This document shows, in pieces, positions 1 to 11,944 of a stretch of 64,000 nucleotides of DNA. Every line of letters starts with the position of its first letter. Position 1 is the stretch's first letter. Origin of the DNA: Knoxdaviesia capensis (taxonomy: Eukaryota; Ascomycota; Sordariomycetes; Microascales; Gondwanamycetaceae). The stretch covers positions 1,666,537 through 1,730,536 of the forward strand of contig LNGK01000004.1 in assembly GCA_001510575.1 (NCBI GenBank). Direction: 5' to 3'. A model generated the notes under the pieces. The model was given only the letters and a program-made list of their open reading frames with translations, was not told where the DNA came from and ran no database searches. Position numbers and translations under genes: made by a program.

Positions 1-3000
1 GTCCGGAGTCGGTTGGCATTGAACAGTCTCTCGCAGAAGGTCATGAGCTTGAAGTTGGGAGCCCCATAATCGTGCAAGAAACGCAAAATGCGGTAAGAGT
101 ACTCGGCATCACTGGCCGATAGCAGTAGTCGCGGGAGAAGACACTGCTCAAACAGTTCATCGGCAACTGCAAAGCCCTTGGGATCCTTAGATAAGAACCA
201 GGCGGGGAACTGTTGCTTGAGAATCTCCTTGTTGCGGGTAAAGGTTCTGCGATGGGCCGTCTTCTCGTCGTTCAGCTTCACCACAAGTTCTGTAAGCTCT
301 TTGTGTCGCTCTTCCTTCTTCTGGATGCCGGCTCGGGTCATGTCGGTTCGGTCGCGAAGGATTTCCTTGGACTGGCTATAGGCACGATCGCCTTCCTTGA
401 CATATCGATCCTCGGGAACAAAGATGTCGCCCAGTTGGAGCGTCCAGATCATCGAGTAGCTTAGAGGAGTGATGCCTTTCCAGGGCTGAGATTGACCAGA
501 GGAAACAATGGATTCAATCAGGGGCTGAAGAACGATCGTGAACGGATCAGTTGAAATGTTCGCCGGGACAGGGCTTGCGTCTTGCGCAGGCTCGGACATG
601 GTGATGTCGATGGTCGCGGCTGTCGTATCAGCGGGTTTGGTGGCTGTGGCAGGGCCATCAGCGGGTTCGGAAGCATCAGTCATTGCAACGTCTTGGGTGG
701 CCGGAACAGTTTTCACGGCGGGTGCAGCCTCGATGGAGGGCACGGTATTCTCTCCAATGATGGGAGTAATACGGCAAGACAAGCTGTCACGACAAATGAG
801 GAAAGCTAGGCTGGCGTGGAGGCCATAGCGGGTAATGAGTTCGACGATTCCGGGCACAACGGAATCGAATTTGGCCGGGTCGACGTTGCTTCTGAGAAGA
901 TCAAGATACTGAATCAGAATCTGATGAGAATCATCGACGATGGACGAAAGGTACTTGATATGAGCCTCGTCATCGGGGATCTTGTAGATAGCAGCCTGGC
1001 GGTATTGGGCAATGTTAATGAGGAGGGGTCCGGCCATTCGAGAGTCTGTGAGAGCCATCATAAGGCGCTTCGAGCTCTTAACCGAATCGAATCGCTTGTC
1101 TTGGCCGTTGATCAGAGTCTGACGGCGGAGGACATCACCACCAGACATGGCCATGATCTGGTCGTCGGTGAAGTCGACAGTGGGGACGATACCGCCCATG
1201 GAGGAAATGAGTTCCTTGAGAATGATGAGATCGGTCGAGTTTCCGTTGAAGACCTGATGGTCAACATAGCGGATCACGGGAGTCGGATCCATGACGGCAT
1301 AGCGGCGGAAAACCTTGCCGGAGAAGCGGGAAAGGGCCTGGAGCCACTTGCTGGTAAGGAGGATGGAAGCCGCTTGGGTACGGCTTCGCTGCTTACCACC
1401 CAGGGAGTTCAGAAGCGACCAGGTAAGGACGTCGTAAGACAGATCAGTAAAGTACTTGGCACATTCAACGAATGCTTCAATGAGATTGGCATAAGCCTCA
1501 ATCTGGTCAAGAGCCACTTTGAAAACGACGCCGGGCGACGAGTAGCTGGTCTTGGCCAAAGCCTTTGCCATATCGCTGAGGTTGGTGAGGGACAGGCGCT
1601 TCATGGTTCCAAGAGTCTCCAGTCTGGTGCGTGCAAAGGCGGCCTTCATGGCGGGAAGGCGAGAGATTTGTCCCTCATACCACTCAGAGTAGATAGAGTA
1701 CCGGACAGACGTAGGGTAGGTGTTGAGAAGTTCCCAGACGGCGTTGACAGTCGATGAGTTGGCCTTGGTAAGGCTGAGGGCGGGAACAAGGAGACGGCGC
1801 AAGAGATCCTTCCAACGGTCGAGGTTGTGTTGCGAAGTGTCTTCGCGGATGCTCTTTCGGCCAATGCTCGCGAGCTTAGCCAGAATCGTTTCATCTTTGC
1901 CGATATTGACTCCAGAAAGATTCAGCAGGCTGCCACAGAGAGTGAAGATATCATCGACAGTTTGGCAAACGGGTACGTTGTCGCACCACTCATTCCAGTA
2001 GAAGCGGTAGCTTTGGTTTTCGTGGGTATCCTCGGTATCGGGGAACGGCCATCGGAGAGGGCGCTTGGCGGGGATCTTGGAGAGTCGGACAGAACCCTTA
2101 GGCATGCCAGACTGATCAGCGTCGGCAAGCAACTTGACCGGACGTTCGGTGGGCGGGATAGAGCAAGTCGGCTTGCTTTGCATGTACACCTTATGGATAG
2201 AATAGTTGAGGATGCGGTGAATGCGTTCGAGGATGGCAGGGTACACCTCAATAAACCAGGGGTATTTACCCAGGATGAAAAGGGCATCGGGGATGGCACC
2301 AATTGTGAGAAGCTCGCGGACAAGGCCGGCCTTTTGCTCAATAGGCTCAGGGAGAGTAGGCTTGTCATCAGGCTCGGCAGCAGTATCAGGTTCGGGCTTA
2401 ACGACATCCTTCTGCTTCTGAGAGGACTTGGAATCAGGAATGGTATCATCAGTCAGGGCGCCAGCCATAAGGAGGGCGTTGTTGCCAAAGCCAGGGCGGT
2501 TGCGGCGCTCCCGCTCTTCCATTTCTTCGACGGCTTTCTCGTGGACAGCGTCCATGTCGGCATCATCAGGCCAAAGGTGGGGGTAGAGATCGCAGATGGA
2601 GATAAAACCAATCTTGATAAGAAGGGCTGTCAGGTACAGCAGGTTAGCGGGAAGAACGTCATCGGGATCGCGGGCGGACGAAGAGTAGAATCGGAGCTTG
2701 AATCCGAGGAGTTGCGCAGCAACTTTGTTTCCCTGGGGAGGGCGGGTCTTAGTGACTTCCATCCAGTTACGCTCGAAAGCGGCCTGGGCACTGTCAACCT
2801 CGTGAGTGGCGTCATCAGAATCAGCAGATTCGGTGCTAACGTCGGTGATGCGTCTACCACCAAGTTCAAAGAAAGCATCAACGTGAACCTCGCGGGCGCG
2901 GTCCCAAAACTTGATGTCGCGCTCGGTGAGGCGAACTTGAAGCTTGCGCCAGTCTTCCTCGCTCATGCGCCAGTCCTCGCAGGAAGGCAGAGCCCAGTCA

Positions 3001-4265
3001 GGAAGGCCACCAATGAACTCATCAGAGGTGCGGGGTGCCTGAGTAGGCCACCACGAGCTGTATCGGAGAAACTTGACAAAGAATCGAACCTGTTTGATGA
3101 TAACAGCCGCAAAAACATCCAGAGTGACATCAAGAACTCTTCCAACATCAAGGTCAAAAGTTCCTATCAGTCCCTTGAGTTGTTCGAAAGTATCCTTGAT
3201 CAGTTCGGCAGTAGGAGGGCCAGAGCTGCTGACTGTGAACAGTTCAGTAATGAGCTTCGAGTAGCCTTCGGATTCCTCGCGAAGAAGGTTGTAGTTTGCC
3301 TGGCGATACAGGGTATTGGTTGAGTGGCGAATGCTCATGCGGATGAAGCTCTCGCGGACGAGGCCAAGCTTGACGAGAATGGTCGCGTCGAGAACCAACC
3401 GGAGAAGGTTGGGGCAGATGCCGGTGGCTTGGAGGAAGGACTTGACAGCAGGGGTGTACAGATCGGGGTGGATATCGAGGGCGACAGAAAGGCAGTCGGC
3501 AAGTTGGGTGTAAGGTTCGAAAACGAGGGCGTCGGTGTGGTCGCGGTCGACGACGGGAACAGTGAGGTCATGTTCGACAGCAGGGCCCATGATCTTGCCC
3601 AGAGTCTCGCCAGCTTCAACGGGAAGGAGGCGCTCGCCCAAAACAGAATAGATAAAGTTCACAATCATGATACCCATCTTCTTTCTATCCTTATTCTCAC
3701 GAATCTGAATGCCCTGTTCGATGATTCTCTCGCGGCTACCTTCGTTCCAAGAAAGGATAACATCCTTGGTGAGAATCGAGAACTTGATGTAGAAGGTGTC
3801 CGTAACGGGCTTGGTGGTGGTCACGGCAGGAGCAGTGGCTTGGGTATTTGAGATCGATGATTCGGGAGCGGTCGTAGGAGGAGGGACGGTAGTAGCAGGC
3901 TGCTGCTGCTGTTGCTGAGAAGAGGGCTGCGAGGCGGAGGCGCTGGTAGGGCGCGTGACATTAGGAGAGGGAGGATTCTGGGAGTTGGAGGGAGGAGGGG
4001 CAGTAGACAGCTGCGGGTGCTGTCTCGACTGAGTGGCAGTAGACAGCTGCGGGTGCTGTCTCGACTGCTGGGAGTAGGAGGATTGGCGATCGCCGCGACG
4101 ATTGTTAGGCCGTCCACCACGGACAGATCCATAGCGGCCGCCAGCGGAGTCTTGGCTGTCACGATCATTCTGAGGCTGGCTCATGGAAAGTTCGGCGGGT
4201 TTGTGAGGAGAGGGTCGAGGGCCACCATCGGTGGTGTTCCGATCGCGCTTGCGCTTGGGAGCCAT
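1..4265 (-). CDS. tho2: THO complex subunit 2, N-terminal 1421 codons (cut by window edge)
   Basis: The frame starts at the ATG at 4265 and is open without a stop or intron to base 1, giving 1421 codons plus two bases; the C-terminus lies outside the window. Tho2/THOC2 is the scaffold of the THO (TREX) complex, which couples nuclear transcription elongation to mRNP assembly and export. About 150 residues are low complexity (S/Q/P/T, a short glutamine run, and a 12-residue unit repeated twice at 4001-4072). Then comes a long helical region with repeated tryptophans. The end, with LFNANRL and the preceding APNFKLMTFC, aligns by eye with the human THOC2 stretch that contains KTPNFSTLLCYDRVF, which is the main identity evidence. 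The start is the first ATG of the frame, just after a predicted 5'UTR intron. Fungal Tho2 proteins are usually longer, so a substantial part is missing. Confidence 0.85.
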   Translation of the reverse strand, partial: MAPKRKRDRNTTDGGPRPSPHKPAELSMSQPQNDRDSQDSAGGRYGSVRGGRPNNRRGDRQSSYSQQSRQHPQLSTATQSRQHPQLSTAPPPSNSQNPPSPNVTRPTSASASQPSSQQQQQQPATTVPPPTTAPESSISNTQATAPAVTTTKPVTDTFYIKFSILTKDVILSWNEGSRERIIEQGIQIRENKDRKKMGIMIVNFIYSVLGERLLPVEAGETLGKIMGPAVEHDLTVPVVDRDHTDALVFEPYTQLADCLSVALDIHPDLYTPAVKSFLQATGICPNLLRLVLDATILVKLGLVRESFIRMSIRHSTNTLYRQANYNLLREESEGYSKLITELFTVSSSGPPTAELIKDTFEQLKGLIGTFDLDVGRVLDVTLDVFAAVIIKQVRFFVKFLRYSSWWPTQAPRTSDEFIGGLPDWALPSCEDWRMSEEDWRKLQVRLTERDIKFWDRAREVHVDAFFELGGRRITDVSTESADSDDATHEVDSAQAAFERNWMEVTKTRPPQGNKVAAQLLGFKLRFYSSSARDPDDVLPANLLYLTALLIKIGFISICDLYPHLWPDDADMDAVHEKAVEEMEERERRNRPGFGNNALLMAGALTDDTIPDSKSSQKQKDVVKPEPDTAAEPDDKPTLPEPIEQKAGLVRELLTIGAIPDALFILGKYPWFIEVYPAILERIHRILNYSIHKVYMQSKPTCSIPPTERPVKLLADADQSGMPKGSVRLSKIPAKRPLRWPFPDTEDTHENQSYRFYWNEWCDNVPVCQTVDDIFTLCGSLLNLSGVNIGKDETILAKLASIGRKSIREDTSQHNLDRWKDLLRRLLVPALSLTKANSSTVNAVWELLNTYPTSVRYSIYSEWYEGQISRLPAMKAAFARTRLETLGTMKRLSLTNLSDMAKALAKTSYSSPGVVFKVALDQIEAYANLIEAFVECAKYFTDLSYDVLTWSLLNSLGGKQRSRTQAASILLTSKWLQALSRFSGKVFRRYAVMDPTPVIRYVDHQVFNGNSTDLIILKELISSMGGIVPTVDFTDDQIMAMSGGDVLRRQTLINGQDKRFDSVKSSKRLMMALTDSRMAGPLLINIAQYRQAAIYKIPDDEAHIKYLSSIVDDSHQILIQYLDLLRSNVDPAKFDSVVPGIVELITRYGLHASLAFLICRDSLSCRITPIIGENTVPSIEAAPAVKTVPATQDVAMTDASEPADGPATATKPADTTAATIDITMSEPAQDASPVPANISTDPFTIVLQPLIESIVSSGQSQPWKGITPLSYSMIWTLQLGDIFVPEDRYVKEGDRAYSQSKEILRDRTDMTRAGIQKKEERHKELTELVVKLNDEKTAHRRTFTRNKEILKQQFPAWFLSKDPKGFAVADELFEQCLLPRLLLSASDAEYSYRILRFLHDYGAPNFKLMTFCERLFNANRLR

Positions 4266-4270
4266 GATTG

Positions 4271-4447
4271 CTAATGAAGATCAAGTGAAATCACGGAATC
4301 GAGAGAAAGACGAAGTGAACGGAAGACAACAAGCTGGATAGGAGACGGATGGAAGGTAAACGGGGTTAGTCGATCATAAAATAATTAAACAATTAACTAT
4401 CAATTGATACAAGCAAGGATCAATTGATGAAGAAGAAATAAACTTAC
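4271..4447 (-). other. Predicted 5'UTR intron of THO2
   Basis: On the minus strand a consensus donor (AAAG then GTAAGT, from 4447) is followed by an acceptor (CATTAG, ending 4271) five bases before the THO2 start codon. A CTAAC branch-like motif lies inside, around 4370. It would be 177 bp, longer than most coding introns here. The sequence upstream is a pyrimidine-rich leader. This is inferred from splice signals only. Confidence 0.5.
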
Positions 4448-5535
4448 CTTTGATGACTTGAGTGATGGTGATGATGAGTGATGACGAAAGTCAATGAAGG
4501 TTGGTGGGTGCGGATGGAAGTCGATGGAAATCGGCGAAGAAAAAAAGAAGCTGCGGAAAAAAGAATGATGGAGGAAAAGAAGAAAAAAGGAAAGGAGAGT
4601 TTGGAAGTTGGAAGCGGGAGCAGAAGGGAAAATAAATAGGAAAACTTTTGGGATCGGAAAAAAGACAATCAGTAACTCTCGCTGATGAGGAAGGAGCGTG
4701 GGAGAGAAATAAAAGAAATAAAAACAAGAGCGGCAGGAGTCACAGTACGTGCGAGTACATGTGAGTTCTTGGGGTACGGAGGTACCTCGCACGGGATTTT
4801 GCTGCGCGTTTTGCCAGAAATGAGGGTGAAATCTGGCAAGGCTGGACGTTGAAAAACAAAATATCAAGAAGATCGTCAAGTTGGCGTTTGAAGGAAGGCA
4901 CGGCACAAAAGGTACATGCAGGAAGTACCTGTCCAAAATTCAAAAAAGTAGTCGGGGTCCAAGCTTCTGATTGGTCGGCTCGCAAGGCTGAGAAAAAAGT
5001 TGGCTGAGTCACTGAGGTATATGTACTTGTGGTCGACCCCAAGTACTGTTACGCCCAATTTCTGGGGGGCAGGTACATCGCTAATTGTGGTTTGATTGAT
5101 TGATTGATCGAACTGTCACCGCCCACGCCCACCGCCAAACTTACAGCTGGCAGAATAAGCTGTCGCCAACATGATCGAGGATTGGCAGCGCAAATTGAAT
5201 GATAGTACCCAAGAAAGATATTACACGTATAGTTTAGATATAAGGCATGTCTGTCTGTCAATTACAAGTTTTTATCGGCAGAGATACAGAAACTACGGGC
5301 GTAATTGGGGTTTGTGCATCTTAGTCGCTGAAGTCTGCTATCAAGGTGCAAGCACTTCGTACATCTCATCAAGACATAAATGGGAACATCAGTAGTCCAT
5401 ACTTCTTTCGGGATACAAGCGTGATCATAACGCATTTATACCGCCATACATAATGATGGACTACCTAGAAGCATCATGCTCTCTTTTAATACAGATTTAC
5501 GGCGTCTTTTGACAACCGGGCAGTCCTGGGCCAAC

Positions 5536-5549
5536 AACCCTAACCCTAA
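5536..5549. promoter_or_regulatory. Interstitial telomere-like box (AACCCTAACCCTAA)
   Basis: Two tandem copies of the CCCTAA telomeric unit, about 1.1 kb upstream of the predicted THO2 leader intron. It is too short to be a telomere remnant. It belongs to the set of such boxes in this window. A regulatory role, for example for a Myb/telobox-type factor, is inference. Confidence 0.45.
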
Positions 5550-6046
5550 GGCTAGCAACTGTCATACGGGGTCTCAAAATGGCCACAAAGCTCGCGTCAT
5601 ATTGCGGGAACAGAGTCTTCCCAATTCAGTTCCAGAGTTCGGGAAATTTTCTGACAGATAGACACTTCAAACGAGGTCGAAGGGGTACACCGCATACCAA
5701 GCCCGTGAAGTGGTATCCATGTAATTCTAGGCAAGCTATATGTTGTAGTATTTGATAAGATGCCAAGTATGGCGTTGGATAAGAGTCGTTTAGCTACTTA
5801 GACCGAAAGAGGAAGGACGTTGTAGCCGGCCAACCTTTCACACGACATCTCACGCAGCGTTGGGGTCTGTGCCGTGAAGGATGCATAGGATTCGGGTGAG
5901 CGCCGATACGGGTTGAACCCTAGTCGCGGGGTGTTATCGCAGGCAACAGAACGGCCACCGAAGGCACAACACCATGACTCAGACACAACATTCTGCATAG
6001 ATTGCCGTGATAACTTAGGCAGGGCAAACGAGCAGTTGGGCAAACT

Positions 6047-6050
<4 letters not shown>

Positions 6051-6084
<34 letters not shown>
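6051..6084. repeat. (AC)17 microsatellite
   Basis: Uninterrupted AC dinucleotide run in the THO2-subtilase spacer, followed by an imperfect extension (ATACACATCTACAC). Confidence 0.95.
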
Positions 6085-6090
<6 letters not shown>

Positions 6091-8903
6091 ATCTACACGA
6101 GTCTGAGACACCCGGGTTACATGCGGCTCACGCCTTCGGGAGCTACAAATAAGCAGCGTGAGAAACGTGCTGAAAAGCACCAAAGCCTGTCCGAGTCAGA
6201 CAAGCCAAAAAAAGCAATGCAACTGCCGTCATCCATGCCTCTACGAAAGGTTCTATACTCTGCTCTTCATTCCACTACAACCGCTTACTGTGGTCTGTTG
6301 ACCCGCCTAAGCAGCCCACCGAGAATTGAAAAGGTTCTCTCATCTAACAGAATTTGACAGTCCGATATGCACATACACAGATATGGTATGTGAGAATGAC
6401 ACAGCACGAACTGACTCCCAGTGAACCGCCTCAGCGGCGAATATATATCCCATGATTCTGCATCTTAATTCCTTAAGATTTTCGCGGATTCATCGCACCG
6501 CCGACGCACGCACACGGTTTCCGGTTGGACCAGCGAGCATATCAACGCTTTTATTTTGCGCCCTACAACCTGCTTCTGTCATGTAGAATGGGGAATACAG
6601 AACAACACCTACCAGTGTGCGAGCAAACACAGCAAACACGCGTTGGCACACTAATTTTTGTTTCAGGGGGGGATATCGGCTGTGTATCGCCGATTCCCAC
6701 TTGCCTATTTTTCTGCAGAAGGTTTTTGTTTACCCGCCTGGATTCTAGAGACTGATAATCAGATGCGTCCTTATGTACATGTATATGTAGAATCCCGGTG
6801 TAGCTACCGAGAGGGTACAATTGTTTCTAACTAAAGAAAGGCCGCCTACGACCAGAGGGACCCCTTTTCCAGGCCTACCTACAGTCAATCTATTTCCAAC
6901 TCCTGGGCCCTGGTTTGGTGCGGCACATCACCAAGAAGCGATCTAGACTTTGGAACTGCCGTTTATTGACGCTTCACGGTGAATCTGTAATAGGGTGCTG
7001 GCGATGACTTATTCGTTATCATCATCATTTATACGTTGCTCGTCTCTTATCAGTGGGGTACGAAGGGAAGGAACGAACAGGACGACTAAGTATCTCGGCG
7101 GTGTTAGAATCGGCAGGCACGAGCTATAAAAAGCACATGGCTTTAGAAAACGAAGGAAGGCGGAACCGTTCCTCTAAACCTTATAGCAACGACAATCTTG
7201 CGGCCACATATCCCAGCAGCGTAAAATGGTGGGAAACTGATTGAAACTGAAGGGAAAAAAAAGAAGACAAATAGAGAACAGCGACCCTTCGAAGGTATCT
7301 ACCGTATCCTTCCCTCACCCAAGATACTACAGTCATAATAACACCGTCTCTCCCGGGCTTTGCAGTGGCCCATCGAAGCAACAGTGCATCACTCACTCCC
7401 CTCTCCTCCGCCGAAAGAAGAATGTAACATCACGCCTAAAAAGGTAGGTGGCTTACTTACACGGACAAAAGACGATAGCACGGCCTGGTCTCACGCAATC
7501 CCATCTCCCAAACCAAGCCGCCATTTTTCAATTTCTTTCTCTCTATCCCTCTTCGCTTCTCTCTCCTCCCCATGCCCTGGGCACCGTTCATCATCCCGGC
7601 ATCGGAGCGGGGCTTTTATGGTGCAAGAGTACAGTAGTATCTGAACTAACGTGCCCTGACAGGGCTCCAGACTCAGGGCTGGTTCACCATTGTGGGCTCT
7701 TTGTGTGGCCCTCACCCTGCACATACGTTCCCTGAGTTCTCCTATTCGGAGCTTTCTCTCGTCTAAGTCCGGCCGTGGACCTGACTACGGACAATTCTTT
7801 CTGGGCGGGTGGACTTACACGTCTTGACCTATCAGGGCTTCGACTAAGGCTCAAGCAAGGGCTGCCTGTTCTGGGTGCATACTAGAAGGCAGCTAGATCA
7901 CCTATAGGTGGGATCCGATACAGACGGTGTGTCCCCAAGACGCGGAGTTCGTCACACACGTTATATTTGGCTGGCTATACGCCCTTCAGAAGTCCACGCC
8001 GGGATTTGGACTTGTTGGCTCTTTCCCACCAGCCCTGTTGATGGAAGAAACCCCAAACGGATTCCATAGCCAAACATTAATGCGGAATCCTACAGTGGAG
8101 AGAACAAACAGAGAGAGGGCAAGCACGTCCAGCTACAGCTGATATAACTGTGCATATATTATCCAGGGTCACATCCAGTCCTACAACAAAGTCTCCGTCT
8201 GCCCACACACACCCCCCCATTTCCCACCTTCAGGAACTCCTCCTTCTTCACCTCCAATCTCAACTGGGACCGATAGCTCACATTCCTTGAAGAGAACAGC
8301 TTAAACAACAGGAAAACGCCGCATATATGTCCCGGGGACCTCTCAAACGGGTATCATTCCTAAGGCGGGCAAACCGAGCGCGTTTGTGCAAACGGGCTCC
8401 CGATCCCTAACACAGCTGGGTACATATACACCCACACACCCTCTGCCGCCTGAACGGAAGGATCACGCTGCCGAGCGAATTTAAAAGAGAAAAAACGCTT
8501 ACTGAGCCCGACTGTCCATCAGACGGGATCACAGTTCCTAATCGGGGAGCTAAGAGAGAGATGCTTGCCAACATCGCCGGCCTATCTTGGCTCTGTCATC
8601 CGTTCTTTTATCCTATCTGGGGGCCATCGAAGGAAGAAGACCGTGCATGGTTTGCGTAAGGGAATGGCACCACGGGCTCGGATGAGGGGGTATAAGAAGG
8701 GGGTGACATCTCGCCCCCCGTGAGAAAAAAGGAAGAGAGATACCTAGAGAGACAGAGAGTGCTCTAGGGATCTCGACGCCAAGCTCAAACAAGATCTTGC
8801 TTGCTACCTTTGAGAGACCCGAGAGAGGCCTGCACTCCTTCTCTTCCTTCCTTCCAAGTCTCACCCCTTCCACTTGTTTATTTGTGAAAATCGGATAAAG
8901 ACA

Positions 8904-11900
8904 ATGAAGACGTCTCTTCGCTCGTTGGCCGTCGCCGCGGCGGCTCTGCTCGGCTCCGTCGAAGCTTTGGCCCCTGCCGCCAGTGAGCCCGTGACCACCA
9001 CCGAGGCCAAGCGCGTGAAGATCACCTCCTCCGGATTCCAGTCCAGCGCGACCACCCAGACCACATCCTCGCTTTTTCCTCCTGAGGACAAGACCATCGG
9101 ATACATTGTCGAGCTCGATGCCAGCACCGAGGAGCTGAAGAGGTCTGTCGGATACTGGCAAACCGAAGCACAAAGACAGCGAGGAGAACGAACTGACAGT
9201 GCATCCACAGAGACACCGACATCCACGGCCGCTTCTACCGCCGCGCCGCCGAAACCATCGCGGACTTCTCCATCGACCAGGAGTACAAGAACCCGGACTT
9301 CTTCTACGGCGTGGCCATCAAGGCCAACGACACCGCCACCGGCAGCCCGCTCTCCAGCGAGGCGCTGGCGAAGATCCCCGGCGTCAAGAAGGTGTGGCGC
9401 AACTTCATAGTCGCCCGCCCCACGCCCGCCCAGCCCAAGCCCATCGTCACCACCCACGACCAGCCGGCGTCGCCGCTGCGGCCCGCTGCTAAGCAGCAGA
9501 CGAGGAGGACGGTGGTGGCGCGGGGCCCCAGCAGCGTTATTCACGTTGAGGGCAACAGCGACGTCAACCGCGCGCTATCCATGCTGGGCGCCGATAAGAT
9601 GCACGCGGCGGGGTTCAAGGGGAAGGGCATCAAGGTCGGCATCATCGATTCCGGCGTCGACTACACCCACCCGGCGCTGGGCGGCGGCTTTGGCCCCGGC
9701 TTCAAGGTCGCTGGTGGCTATGACTTCGTTGGCGACAACTACGGCGTGACCACCATCACGCCTGAGCCGGATGATGACCCTCTTACACGCTGCCTGGACG
9801 GTGGCCACGGCACTCACGTGTCGGGCATTATCGGCGCCCAGGACCCCGAGGGAACTGGATTTGGTATTCTGGGTGCCGCCCCTGAGGCCGACATCTACGC
9901 CTACCGGGTGTTCGGATGTGCTGGCCCCGCCCCGTGGGATGTCATTCTCAAGGCCCTGGAGCGTGCTTACGAGGACGGCGTTGATGTGATCAACATGTCT
10001 CTAGGGTCGGACACCGCGTTCGACAGCAACGATGAGATTTTCCAGCGCATAAAGGACCAGGGAATCGCCGTCATTGCTGCGGCCGGAAACAGCGGTGTCC
10101 GGGGCATCTTCACCCCCGGCTCGCCGGCCGTCGACAAGTCGGTGGTGTCAGTGGCATCGATCGACAGCACCAACATCCCCATCGTCTACTGGGCCGAGAC
10201 GCAGGACGGCGTGCCGATTGAGTACTCCCGGGTGGTGCCGGAAAAGGCCGGAACCACATACACCATCTTCATTGGTGACGAGGGCCGCGCAACCTACTGC
10301 CCCTTTGAGCGGATGTCTGCGGCTCTTGATGCGTTCCAAGGAGTCGACAGGTCAAAGCTGATTATGCTGCTGGGACCGCGGAGCTTGTGCGCGCGGGATC
10401 CGTATCCGGAACTGGCATGGCTGGGTGTTTCCAAGATCTGGCTGGCTGTCGATGACGATGAAGACCTCAACTACGGCGAGATCGAAGATGTGGATCTCAC
10501 AACAATCCGCACCGCAGTTTACGAGCGGCTGCGCCGGGGCATCGACAAGTCCGGTGGATACAACTACACTGTGATTTTCACGGACGAGAAGGTGCACGAT
10601 GTCGAGCAGCGGGAGTCGGTTGGTGGCCGTGTCAGCTACTTTTCGTCGTACGGCCCGGCTCTCGAGATGACGCTGAAGCCCCAGATTGCGGCCCCTGGAG
10701 GCAACATCCTCAGCACGTGGCCCACGGAGGATGGAGTCGGCTATGCGCTGCTGCGGGGAACCTCGATGGCGTCTCCCTATGCGGCGGCCTGCTGGGCACT
10801 GTTCAAGCAGGCGTATCCGCAGATGACGGTCGACGAGATCCTGCAGGCGTTCATGATCACGGCGAAACCGGCATACCGGGCGCAATCTGGCTCGTGGGAT
10901 TCCCCGGTATCTCCGGCACAGCAGGGAGCCGGACTCATCAACGTGTACGCGGCGTATCTTGCTCAAAAGGGGACTCGCCTGACGGCTCTCCTGGAGATAG
11001 GAGCATCGACCACGCCGGGCCCGCAGAGGGTGCTGATCGAGAACTTGTCGGGCCAGAAGAAGGAGTACTACTTCAAGCCGCTTCAAGCATCCACCATCTA
11101 CCAACTGCCCAACATGCACTTTGGAGAGACTCTGGGAGAGAAGTTCTCGTGGACGGAGAACCAGAATGACGGGATGGGCATGGACCAGTCGTATTCGACG
11201 CCGTGGTTTGCACTCGGGCCGGGAGAAAAGATGGAGGTGAATGTGACCATGGAGTGGTGGGGCAAATATCGGCCCGAGAACATGCCGGTGTACGGGGGAT
11301 ACCTGCTTTTGACGGACATGACTACTGATTACACGGTCACATACATCGGCATGTTGTACGACCGCAGCAAGGACACCATCATGGCCGACGGAGGCTGGCT
11401 GAAGGGCCTTGTCCCCGGACCGGACCCGGCTGCCGGAACGAAGATCCCCATGACGCCGGCGCTGGCCTCGCTGGGCGAACGGAACACCGGCATCCAGGAA
11501 TACTTCCGGGTGGGAGGAATGGACCTCTTCTTTGCCTCCAAGATTGGAACCGGATACATCCGCTTCGACGTGGTGAAGGCCAACCACGTGGTGCACCCGG
11601 ACCTGTACGGCTTTGAGCGGTGCAAGCCGCACGAGCTGATCGACCCCGGGCTTGAGCCGACCGACAGCTTCCTCGGAGTGCCGTCGTACGGCCAGATCCT
11701 CTCGATGGCCACCGATGACACCTTCCCCACCGGGCCAAACCACCTCGTCGGCTGGCGCGGTTACGGCTGGGCGGTCCTGGGCTGGGGATACCCGGCGGTG
11801 TACACGATGAACGGCACGGAAGTCATCCTCCCGAACGGAGACTATCGCATTCTGGTGAGCGCTCTGAAGGTTGGATACGAGCCTGAAGACAAAAATGCGT

Positions 11901-11944
11901 TTGAGACGTGGTTGAGTCCGATTGTGCGCGTGGCTATGCAGTGA
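8904..11944 (+). CDS. Secreted subtilisin-like serine protease (S8 family)
   Basis: Two exons, 8904-9142 and 9211-11944, 990 residues. Residues 1-20 form a signal peptide (basic start, alanine/leucine core, cleavage near VEA). An inhibitor-type propeptide follows to about residue 200. The S8 domain shows Asp226 in IIDSGVD, His279 in GGHGTHVSG, the oxyanion Asn373 in AAAGNSG, and Ser598 in GTSMASP. The roughly 200 residues between Asn373 and Ser598 are long enough to hold a protease-associated-like insert, and about 350 residues after the serine fit the beta-rich C-terminal region of Vpr/C5a-peptidase-like subtilases. Intron 1 (68 bp) has an unusual GTCTGT donor, an AACTGAC branch and a CACAG acceptor; splicing restores the frame exactly (AG + A). 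The predicted role is extracellular protein degradation. MET2 follows on the same strand 1.2 kb away, with no functional link apparent. Confidence 0.93.

Larger units (their letters stand above)
4448..8903. other. 4.5-kb intergenic region between divergent THO2 and subtilase genes
   Basis: No gene recognised. The left part is the pyrimidine-rich THO2 leader (minus strand). It also holds four tandem TGAT units near 5094, a double telomere-like motif at 5536-5549 and an AC microsatellite at 6051-6084. The last 300 bases carry the subtilase promoter and leader. The remaining open frames are short, mostly lack ATG and resemble no family I know. Confidence 0.6.

Noticed and set aside
816..3323. 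Long plus-strand open frames (313 and 498 codons)
   Set aside because: They lie opposite the continuous THO2 frame, and their translations show no family resemblance. Antisense shadows of GC-rich third positions.
4400..4936. 178-codon minus-strand frame upstream of THO2
   Set aside because: Begins with TTG, contains no ATG, and is Phe/Ser/Leu-rich from a pyrimidine-rich leader; part of it overlaps a predicted 5'UTR intron.
5536..5549. Telomere or subtelomeric end
   Set aside because: Only two repeat units, with housekeeping genes on both sides. Interstitial motif, not a chromosome end.
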